From Crambe crambe (lineage: Eukaryota > Porifera > Demospongiae > Poecilosclerida > Crambeidae), in assembly GCA_963924555.1 (NCBI GenBank), contig OZ004585.1, positions 2,679,488 through 2,743,487 on the forward strand: a stretch of 64,000 nt of DNA, read 5' to 3'. The position numbers and the translations under genes were made by a program. The notes below the pieces were generated by a model that saw only the letters and a list, made by a program, of their open reading frames with translations, was not told the DNA's origin and did no database searches. Below, in pieces: positions 51,601-60,315 of the stretch; within the stretch, counting starts at the first letter, position 1, and every line of letters begins with the position of its first letter.

Positions 51601-53785
51601 TGTAAAACCTAATTATAAGTAAGCTGTAGCAACGAAAATAAATTATAAACACGAATTATTATCTAACGAAAGTTTCCCAATTGATGGTATTATTAACTTT
51701 AATATCTATTATGATCAGTCAATCAATTCAAGATTATTTTACAGCCTAACTCTATTAATAACAGAGTCATTTGTGAGATCTTCGATGATGAAATGGTACC
51801 AACCTCACATGTCAAGAACTGAAGCAATTGAGTCTGTGTCCTCTATGCCAACAGGTTCCTTCATCGTACGAGACAGTTCGACTGTGGCAGGAGGGTATGC
51901 CCTGACAATGAAGATCAATAAACTCACTGCAAGACAGAAAAGAAATATGAGAGATGGTAAGCTACATACAGAACATACCTTTTCATGACTTAAGTAAGGC
52001 CAGGCAAGTCACCTTCATCATGGACAAGAACCATTTTTGCCCTTAAATTTCGGATTTAAAGTTAGAACATAGTAACTGCTGAATTCGAGCTGGCCCCTAA
52101 TAGCACTCTTGCTTCAGGGCCTCAGGTTTCTAAATACCATAGATCCTCAGTTTCAGTGTCTTACTGTTATTTGATATTGAATAATGATCTCCCTAATCAA
52201 AAAATTGACAATAGTAACCACTAACATAACATGATGCCAATCTATGCTACTTCATAACAACTTGATTACCTGATAAGCCATAAAAGAGCAGCACATGACT
52301 GTGTATAACAGCTACCAGCATGCCTCCTAATAATGTATCGTACATTCCTCATATTTATTTGCTAGTGAATCTATCTTAGCTATATAGCTAACATATGGCT
52401 AGAGTGGAATCTTTCAATCAATAACATACAAGTTGGGGCCAAGCATTTCGTTTATCGTCCTTTATACAAAAGTAGCTAAATTCCATTATCAAAATGGTTG
52501 GTGTGTCCTTTATAAATTTTAGGTGTTGTTCTTTTATTCAGTGTGTCTTTTATTTGGGGGAGGTTTTAGCTAGCTACGTACTTTTCCTTCCTTTGTCTGA
52601 TCCATAGATGAACCTATCTCGGAGGATATGCTGGTGACCAATTTCTTGATACAACCTGTAGATGAAGGAGTGAAACTTGTGGGATGGAATGAAGGAACTT
52701 ACGGTAAAATTGAAATGCATTAGCTATAATGCTGTAGTGTTAGTGATAGGTACACTGCAAAAAACGAAATTGTTATTAACAAACCTGTTAGGTGAGATAT
52801 TAATCATTTGAAATCCGTCAAAATGTCACTTTATTTTTGGTGAACATAAAAACTGCTGGGTTATTTCAACAAGTCTCACCTAACAGATATAGCTATGTTT
52901 ATCAAAATAACAATTCTGGTTTTGCAGGTGTCGAGCAAAAATTCAAAATGGAGTAGATAATTTAAAGCTTTTAATCAGTTAATATTTACTAGTACATTTA
53001 CCCTCGATTAGTTCGAGTGAAATTAGTCCCTAATTGCACTCTTAGTTCATAATTTCACTCCTACCTACTGCGCATGTGCAGACTAACCTAGTAACGACAT
53101 TTCTGAAGATGATAGGCAAGCTTGATTGATTTCTACAGCGTTTTTCAAGGGTGAATTGTAGGCACTAGGTTTATCTAAGTGGATATTGGCCTAGTAGGCC
53201 ACCAGTAGGCTGAAGTAAGTGTTTTGTGGCAAGCATTACAGGTTCACATAAACAGTTTCCTACATGCAGCTGATACAAGAAATCTACAACATGATTAATA
53301 GGCAATCACATGCTTTTTCGTGCAATTTGGTATGTAATTGCATTCAAAACTGTCTAAAATTGCACTGGCTTCAGTTTTAGCTATTGGTGTTGAAATTCAC
53401 CATTTTGTTCCTGAGTTCGATTAAGTATGTATACTTAATCAAAATCTAAATCACATGAAGATACTGTAGTAAACGTGTAGTAAACGCTACAGTTTATAAT
53501 GTTTTGCATGATAAGCCCCCTTTTCTCAGGTCTGTTTCCTACTAGCTCTCACTTCTACAAACCTTTTTTATTGCAGAGAACCTTGCAGCCTTTGTGGCTG
53601 GTCACACCACAGAGAAACTCTGCCTGCCATGTAGACTGAAACTCCCCAAGAGTGAGGAAGTCTATTTTGGATACTTTGGAAATGGAAATATAATTCTCCC
53701 AGAAGAAGAAGACAACGTGGAGGAAGAGGAAACTTCCAGAGAAGGTGTGGAGTTTTGTACAAAAAGGAAGAAAAGGAACAGATGA
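45178..53785 (+). CDS. Triple-SH2 adaptor-like protein, 8 exons
   Basis: Exons 45178-45559, 47996-48415, 48657-48863, 49739-49834, 50291-50689, 51765-51956, 52608-52703 and 53577-53785 join to 666 residues, and all seven introns are phase 1. SH2-1 (about 32-110) begins EYYHGELTKKQAKRILEE. A linker (128-267) has four acidic tyrosine motifs (QYEDIDD, YYEEIED, FYEDIDD, EYEDVDD) and PPPVAPKPKQR, an SH3-ligand-like stretch. SH2-2 (about 282-395: YWYRPKMSR, GEFIVRDSS with Arg308, GHVLEKLCFPCKLVLP) and SH2-3 (about 512-620: KWYQPHMSR, GSFIVRDSS with Arg537, GHTTEKLCLPCRLKLP) resemble the tensin SH2 but lack a PTB domain. A Ser/Pro-rich linker separates them. The weakest junction is exon 5 to 6 (donor GAG/GTTAAT); if unused, a product ends at TAA 50692 with two SH2 domains. 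Phosphotyrosine signalling is inferred; I know no named orthologue. Confidence 0.72.
45560..47995. other. Intron 1 of triple-SH2 gene, no gene seen
   Basis: AT-rich intron with a GGAACCTC-type element fragment (46375-46470), a MITE copy (46690-46885), a CTT repeat followed by a 28-base T run (about 47305-47350). No exon found. Confidence 0.5.
46690..46885. repeat. MITE-like foldback family, copy
   Basis: GATCATTTGCTATCTTCTCT, AAAACACCAGCAGAAAGCTG and GATCAAGGGATCAAGTGAAG mark the family; the centre has a T-rich insertion. Confidence 0.6.
48611..48655 (+). repeat. (C)26(AC)n tract at an intron end
   Basis: 26 C (48611-48636) then an AC run that ends in CACAG, the acceptor of exon 3 of the triple-SH2 gene (exon begins at 48657). 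A microsatellite again occupies the polypyrimidine position. Confidence 0.9.
50170..50222. repeat. 11-bp tandem repeat
   Basis: AGGGGCACACC/AGGGGCATACC repeated about five times in intron 4 of the triple-SH2 gene. Confidence 0.85.
50702..51110 (+). repeat. Polypurine minisatellite, about 410 bp
   Basis: Nested repeats of GGGAGGGGAGGAGGGAAGG-type units with no pyrimidine apart from a few T. It lies within intron 5 of the triple-SH2 gene, starting 12 bases after the donor. Proline-rich frames on the minus strand are artefacts. Confidence 0.92.
51117..51324 (-). pseudogene. RecQ-like helicase fragment, frameshifted
   Basis: Minus strand: REVRAYSEEEAGTAMAK, LRENQSSQFVSGRSDV in one frame, then MPTGSGKSLCYCILP (Walker A) in another, so one frameshift separates them. 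The polypurine minisatellite cuts off the rest. Same family as the relic at 24500-24671. Confidence 0.6.
52752..52932. mobile_element. MITE-like element with CACTGCAAAAA termini
   Basis: Left end CACTGCAAAAAACGAAATTG followed by TTATT, right end AATAACAATTCTGGTTTTGC then AGGTG; inner GTTAGGTGAGA and TCTCACCTAAC also pair. It lies in intron 7 of the triple-SH2 gene. Confidence 0.65.
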
Positions 53786-55088
53786 TTAATGATTATGACT
53801 ATAGCTACGTAGTTATAATTTCATGTAGCTATATGGATTTTCTGTATCATGAAATGTTATTTTTACAACCTGTGTACATGTCATGGTACATAGAGTAAGC
53901 TATTCACCATTGCCCCATACCCATGTGTCATAATCATACATACCACTGTGAAATACAAGTTCCAGTCAATAATATGGCTATACGTAGCTATAATATTTTT
54001 ACAGTGCTGATAAACTACAGTGCAGTAGCTAGCTAGCTATTAATAAACATAAACTCTATATTCAACTGCATAATGTATATAGTTAGTTATAGCTTAGCTA
54101 CTGTAGATATCAATACAAAACCCAAAACCAAACAAAATCTGTGTGTTGTAAATTTTGACCTCTTGATGTTCAAGGTGTCTTTTTGATATCAGGAAGTTAT
54201 GCTATAGCCTGCAGGATGCCACAGTAGCTACAATAGAATATTATGTCCTAGCTACGTATGTCCTTGGGTTGAACCCAGGTCATTAATCATGTTAGGGATT
54301 CATATGTCTTCTTTAGTGTACTTATTATCATGGTTCCTTTCTTGCTTCACCAGCATGTGTAGCTAAATGATATAATGATTAGCTAATTCTTTTATACTGA
54401 AAGAGCCTGAAGTGAAATAGCTACACCAAATTATTCAATTATTGGGCTCTCTGTGTGTCATCTTAAAACCTGCGGAGCAGACTCCACTCACCACACTGTA
54501 CATATAGCTGTCCTCACTGTTGAGGCCAGCTTTGATCCCTCAGGGGGTGATAAATATCGTGCCAGGCTAAGGCCACTCAGCAGGAGCGGTTCTTACCACC
54601 CATCCAAAAGTAGACAAATCTCCTTCACTGGTTTCACTGAAGTTGGTCAGATCATCATGCAAGCTTGGAGGAAAGAGTCCTGTTATTGTCATGCCACCTC
54701 GATCATGCTGTTGAAACTAGTCTTTTCTTAGATCAAGGGCAATGCTTCTGTGCTGGGATTTATCCACAAGTTGATTTATGAGGACTTTGTGAAGAAGATT
54801 GTTGCAAGATTTTTGGTCCAGTGATGCAAATACTACCAAGTTTAAGACAATTAGCTTGTGAAGCTATAGAAGGAGCCAATAACATGAAATATGGTCTGTA
54901 AATAGCTAATTCTCTTGTGTGTGAAGATTTGGAATCCCTTGTATGTGAAGATTTAGAAAGAGTTCTCTTGTGTGTGAAGAATTGGAAACAGGTCCTTGCA
55001 GTGGGGGTTTTTGTGCTGGTACTGTCTGGGTTAATTGCTAAAATGTGCTGGAAGTTCAGACTCCCTTTGGTGGATTTAGGATGTCGGG

Positions 55089-55157
55089 AAATGTTTAATT
55101 GCATTTTCAGACTTAGCCAGTATGACTGAGTCTGAATATGCAATTAAACATTTAAAA
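55089..55157. repeat. Hairpin with about 27-bp arms
   Basis: AAATGTTTAATTGCAT-TTCAGACT pairs with AGTCTGAATATGCAATTAAA onward around CAGTATGACT. It could be a transcript hairpin or a small foldback element. Confidence 0.65.
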
Positions 55158-56014
55158 CACGTTCCTTATACTGTAAAATCCCCCAGGGGCACATAATTTC
55201 CTTTCATCTTTGTGGATACATGTTGCCAGAAATATAGTATTGTTCTTCAACACCCACTGGAGATTTTTGTATCCGGATGCAAGTGTATTCATGTATCTGG
55301 ATACACAACAAACAACAATTCAGAGATCAAACTGGGGACTATGAGAAAACAACTCCAGAAATCCAGACTATATAGAGATGTCTATATGCAAGAACAACGA
55401 CAGAGATGAATAGATCACAAGACTATGCGAGAAGCTGGACAATTAATGAGCCAAGAGCAGTGAATACAGGGTGTACGTACATGTATAGCTACTACAAGCC
55501 AGTGGAGAAAGTTACAGGTTGAGGCGGCAGATAGAACAACAAGAACACCATCTTGATGCATTAAGAACACTATTAAGGCCAAGCAAACTCAGCTAATACT
55601 GAGTTTATCATCACCTCCCTCATCCAATTTCATCAGCAAAATATTGAATTTCGATGAGGAATTTCAGACAAAAAACCAGAAAATTGGTAAAGGCCTCAGC
55701 ATTTTTCCCCTTCAAATTCAAGTAGCTCCAAATATAATACTATGTCTAACTTGAACTTTTTGCAACACTACCTCTGAACTCCTTTTACCTGGAAAATTTT
55801 TCTTTTCGTCCAACTTTGAGGTCATTTCAACTTGCGGTTATCACTTCATAACTCTGCCCACATTTACATCTGTTTTTAGCCCCCCCTACTTCCATAAGAA
55901 TATCTGCTTACCATTAATTGATTTTTAAATGAAATTTCAACCAACTATGTTACCTACAGGCGCCAATGGGGTGCAAAAAATTCCTTTTATGTAGTAAAAT
56001 GTATGCAGATCATG

Positions 56015-56330
56015 ATGTCCACTGAATATTCATGGTTAGGTTAGCAGACAGCTAAACCAAAAATCTGTTATCGATGATACATGTAGAAGAACGTGACTTG
56101 CCTTCAGAATGGCATGGCAAGAATATTCCTGAATAAACCATGAATCCTGATGAATCCTGAATAAACCATGAATCTGTTAGCTATAATGAAGAACGTGACT
56201 TGCCTTTAGAATGTACCTGCCAAAGAATCTGTTGATTGTTATTACAAGGAGATTTGACTAGCTTGCATGTCACTTTACAGGCCTCAGATCAACAATTGTG
56301 TTCTGTGTTATCGTAGCTACGTACTTGCCT
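56015..56330. repeat. Left copy of a dispersed inverted duplication
   Basis: CACTGAATATTCATGGTTAG, AGAACGTGACTTGCCTT, AGCTTGCATGTCACTTTACA recur in reverse complement between about 58690 and 59010. Confidence 0.75.
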
Positions 56331-57978
56331 TTGGAATGGCAGGCATCATAATTCATACAGTGGTACTCTCTAAGTAGGGATGGCAGGTCAAAGTTCATAG
56401 GACTGTATAAACTAAAAAAACTCTTCTTTCTCTTCTACCCTTACTCTACAGGTTCTCAGAAGGCTACAGTGAATCATTACACCTACACAGTAGAGAGAAG
56501 AATGTTCAAAAATCTAAAATTCATTTGCTAACATAAGAAAAAAACGATATCAAAAATTGACTTTTGTCATAAATAAGATCAGCGTACTGACTTACTGGCT
56601 GCAGCTATGACATTGGTATCGTTGCGATCTGCTCTAGCGCTACTTTTCCAGGTGTGCCTTTTGCTACAGTATATATAATGCACCTACTTCATGTACAAGG
56701 TGAGTTCAACGGCATAGCTAAATCTCATAGATAGCTGTTAGTTACAAGTCTACGACAGCTTTATGCATTAGCTAGCTGCTGCTTTAATCATATCTGTGCA
56801 CTTCTCCAAGCAGTATATTTTTACATGCAATATTCAAAATGAGAATGTGGAGTCTGTAGTAGAGACACTGCTAGCTAGCTCAACAGCTGCTTTATAGATT
56901 ATTCAAAATAAAATACCTCATGAGTTATCTGCTCAATATCCACAAACACACACATAGTGTGCACAGAGGGTTAACACTTCAGCACTTTTCACTATAGTAC
57001 TGCTCATTTGCACTGCAGATGCTCATCCCCCATACTCTCCTCCCTCAAGCAAGATAACCAAATCTCAGCAGCCATTATATAAATGTAATGATTAGTTTAG
57101 CTAGTTATTCTGATCAGACGGTGTTCTACAATAAAGCTTTTATGCTGCAGTCGCTCCTTCAAGGTGGTCATACTCTCCTTCCCTCAAGACAACAAAACTT
57201 CAGCTATAGGCTACAAAGAAAAAAAATTCATTGCAAAATACCCTGAAAGTGTTCAGTGAATTAATTGTCCTAGCTATAGCTAAATATAATTAGCTACAAA
57301 GAAAAAGAATGGAAATAAAAAATTTCTTATAAATAAACTGTTAAGTAGGGATGGCCCAAAAATTTATCACTGCAGCATCATATCAAAATGTAGCTAGATT
57401 ATGTACTTTGACTGCAGCAGATTATATACTTTGATCAGTGGTGGATCTAGGAGGGGGCATTTCAGGCACACGCCCCCGCCCCCCCTTTTTTGGTGTGGCC
57501 ACTTATAAGAATTACAGTGGTGCATGACAGTAAGTTTGCAAGTTAGCTGCAGACTGGCTAAGCATCAAGTGGGCGCAGTTTCCCTAAAAAGGTGTGGTTA
57601 GGCAAAGTGTGTGTGGCTGGGTAAAAAATTTTTTTTCCCACGCACAAGCGTGCGGATATTTCACCATGAGCCTCCATCTATGTGCTCCCTCCCTCCCTTC
57701 TGGAAATCCTGGATCCACCACTATTGATTGCTTAGCTAGCTGTCTATTCAGGTCAGTTGGCCACTCCTCAGTACAGATGCTCATCCTACATGGCTGTACG
57801 TATAGCTAGTCTGCTCACTTTATCATGTCAGTGTGTGCACCTCCAACTACACAAATTTTGTTAATAATCCTCCATATCCAGTGCTACGTACTTACAAAAA
57901 AGGAAGATAGATTTTAAAAAGTTATGTTATGAATTTCTATATTATTATTATAGCTAATTACAAAGAAAAATAATGGAA

Positions 57979-58430
57979 ACAAGTGAGCACAAAAAATTTC
58001 TTCTAAATAAAAAGTGAAGTAGGGATAGCCATAAAATTTAGCTGCATTCCTATCACTCCTAGCCCCTCCTAAATTCAATAACCACACCCATATATATCAC
58101 CCAATTTAAATCCCTACTCTTCACTCCCCCTTCAGCAATAACCCCTTACCCGTACCCTCAATAAAACTACTATTCCTAGGAGGCCTAGGAGTGAAGTAGG
58201 AATAGTAGTTTGTAATAATATTATTGCCGTGATTCTTGAGGGTACGGGTAAGGGGTTACCTGACTCACTTATTGCTGAAGGGGGAGTGAAGAGTAGGGAT
58301 TTAAATTGGGTGATATATATGGGCGTGGTTATTGAAATTAGGAGGGCTAGGAGTGATAGGAATGCAGCTAAATTTTATGGCTATCCCTACTTCACTTTTT
58401 ATTTAGAAGAAATTTTTTGCGCTCACTTGT
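57979..58430. mobile_element. Large foldback element, about 200-bp arms
   Basis: ACAAGTGAGC at 57979 pairs with GCTCACTTGT at 58421-58430, and complementarity continues through about 200 bases of each arm with a few mismatches and two small indels. The centre is CCTAGGAGGCCTAGG. A partial third copy of the arm end lies at about 57295-57365. A 78-codon frame in the right arm (58229-58465) is explained by the arm and its flank. Confidence 0.85.
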
Positions 58431-58460
58431 GTATTATAGGGATGGACTGCAGTTTATTCA

Positions 58461-58586
58461 GGTGACCCCCTCTGGGACGGACAAGGGTGTGGTCCTACTA
58501 ACACCTGTTGTGAGTTCTGTGCCAATTATGCGGCTACTAATAATGAGGACACTTTGGTGAATCTCATTGATATCAACATAATGTAG
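58461..58586 (+). pseudogene. Truncated copy of the secreted-protein gene
   Basis: Matches 60124-60315 of the intact gene from GGTGACCCCCTCTGGGACGG to the stop (TAG 58584-58586), but lacks the 66 bases corresponding to 60181-60246 and everything upstream. The 66-bp deletion keeps frame. It begins right after the foldback element. Confidence 0.8.
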
Positions 58587-58689
58587 CTTAATTGGGAACT
58601 AAATTAAAATTCTATTTAAGTGACCAACTATGTCGCCTACAGGCGGCAATTATGGACTTAAAATGTACTGCAGATCATGATACAGATTC

Positions 58690-59020
58690 ATGGATTCATG
58701 GTTTATTCAGGATTCATGGTTTATTCAGGATTCATGGTTTATTCAGGAATATTCTTGCCATGCCATTCTAAAGGCAAGTCACGTTCTTCTATCATCAATA
58801 ACAGATTTTAGGTTTAGTTGTCTGCTAACCTAACCATGAATATTCAGTGGATTAGCTATAATGAAGAACGTGACTTGCCTTTAGAACGGCATGGCAAGAA
58901 TAAACCATGAATCTGTTATTGATAACCTATCAGAACACAATTGAGGCCTGTAAAGTGACATGCAAGCTAGTCGATTCTCCTTATAATAACAATCAACAGA
59001 TTCTTTGGCAGGCGTATGAA
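58690..59020. repeat. Right copy of the inverted duplication
   Basis: Reverse complement of 56015-56330, with an added tandem repeat of GATTCATGGTTTATTCAG (58683-58745). Confidence 0.75.
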
Positions 59021-59046
59021 CTTATGAAATTTTACAGCTATAGCTA

Positions 59047-59240
59047 TTTGACATGCCATTCTAAAGGCAAGTCACGTTCTTCATTATAGCACATGTAGCT
59101 AATTGCCTTTGGAATGGCAGGCATCATATTCTAACTCATTAGCTATTTGACATGCCATTCTAAAGGCAAGTCACGTTCTTCATTATAGCACATGTAGCTA
59201 ATTGCCTTTGGAATGGCAGGCATCATATTCTAACTCATAC
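59047..59240. repeat. Tandem duplication of about 100 bp
   Basis: TTTGACATGCCATTCTAAAG through CATATTCTAACTCAT occurs twice in a row (start 59047 and 59147), derived from the inverted-duplication family. Confidence 0.85.
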
Positions 59241-59397
59241 AATGCTACTTCTATTCACTATAATTACGTATGTGACATTACTATTATGAGATATGCAGCT
59301 AATAATTAATTAAGTCCCTGGGACACAATTATAAAATCATTCTGCTCTGGTATTGTAGCTAACACTTGATTTTACTTACATAGCTATCATCCCAAAA

Positions 59398-60315
59398 ATG
59401 TTTCTTCTTGCTCTCTTCGTTTTAGTAACTGCAAGTGCTCATCTTTGCACTTGTCAGCAAAATTCTGCACTTCCAGCTGCAGTGTCTCCAGCTGTAGTTC
59501 ATGGAACAGAATCTGGAGTCTGTCCTTCTGCTGAAGTGATAGATGCACTGAAGAATGCTACGAAACAAGAAATCAGAGAACTCCTTCAAACTCTAGTGAA
59601 TCCTGCACTAAATCGCAATGGTCCTCCATGTTCATGTGGTGGTCCTGGAGAGTGGACTAGGATTGCCTTCCTCAACATGACAGACCTCACTCAACAATGT
59701 CCCACTAATTGGAGACTCACTACTTCACCAGTCAGAGCTTGTGGTCGATCATCCAGCTCATGTGATTCAGCTTTCTTCTCATCCAATGGTCATTCCTACT
59801 CACATGTTTGTGGAAGACTTGTAGGATATCAGCAAGGTTCTACAGATGCTTTTGAACCATCAATTATTGCAAGTCCTGGCTTGGAGGGTGCATACATTGA
59901 TGGTATCTCTCTCACACATGGTGGTGCAGGCTCACGACAGCATATTTGGTCATTTGTATCTGCTCTCTATGAAACTGATCCAAATTATAGTCCATCATAT
60001 AACTGTCCTTGCACCAACAGCAATGTAAATTGGCCACATCAAGTACCTTCATTCATCGGCAACAATTACTTCTGTGATACTGGAAGCACTGGACCAGGAT
60101 TTAGCGTTACTACAGTGTATCCAGGTGACCCCCTCTGGGACGGACAAGGGTGTGGTCCTACTAACACCTGCTGTGAGTTCAACAACCCTCCATGGTTCTG
60201 CACAACACTCCCACAGCCTACAAGTGATGACATTGAATTGCGCATCTGTGCCAATGGTGTGGCTACAAATAATGAGGACACTTTGGTGAATCTCATTGAT
60301 ATTAACATAATGTAG
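59398..60315 (+). CDS. Secreted cysteine-rich protein of unnamed family
   Basis: Single-exon, 305 residues. A hydrophobic signal peptide MFLLALFVLVTASAH is followed by a short helical segment (VIDALKNATKQEIRELLQTL, possible oligomerisation coil). A globular domain of about 215 residues has GEWTRIAFLNMTD, CPTNWRL, VRACGRSSSSC, SHVCGRLVGYQ, GGAGSRQHIWSFV, CPCTN, GNNYFCDTG, DPLWDGQGCGP, TNTCCEF and, near the end, SDDIELRIC. About twenty cysteines suggest an extracellular disulfide-bonded fold. Proteins with this domain recur in sponge and cnidarian gene sets without a known function (from memory, not checked). N-glycosylation sequons are present (NAT, NMT). The start is fixed by the signal peptide. 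A truncated copy lies 0.8 kb upstream, so the family has been copied locally. Confidence 0.82.
   Translation: MFLLALFVLVTASAHLCTCQQNSALPAAVSPAVVHGTESGVCPSAEVIDALKNATKQEIRELLQTLVNPALNRNGPPCSCGGPGEWTRIAFLNMTDLTQQCPTNWRLTTSPVRACGRSSSSCDSAFFSSNGHSYSHVCGRLVGYQQGSTDAFEPSIIASPGLEGAYIDGISLTHGGAGSRQHIWSFVSALYETDPNYSPSYNCPCTNSNVNWPHQVPSFIGNNYFCDTGSTGPGFSVTTVYPGDPLWDGQGCGPTNTCCEFNNPPWFCTTLPQPTSDDIELRICANGVATNNEDTLVNLIDINIM

Larger units (their letters stand above)
53786..57978. other. Gene-poor repeat stretch
   Basis: Contains a hairpin (55089-55157), one arm of an inverted duplication (about 56015-56330) and a direct repeat ACCAACTATG-(T/C)CCTACAGGCG shared with 58622. A short frame with FDPSGGDKYRARLRP near 54530-54565 suggests a decayed coding relic, but no family can be named. 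Nothing else is supported. Confidence 0.45.

Noticed and set aside
54453..54731. 92-codon frame with FDPSGGDKYRARLRP
   Set aside because: Possibly a decayed coding relic, but no family, splice sites or intact frame support a gene.
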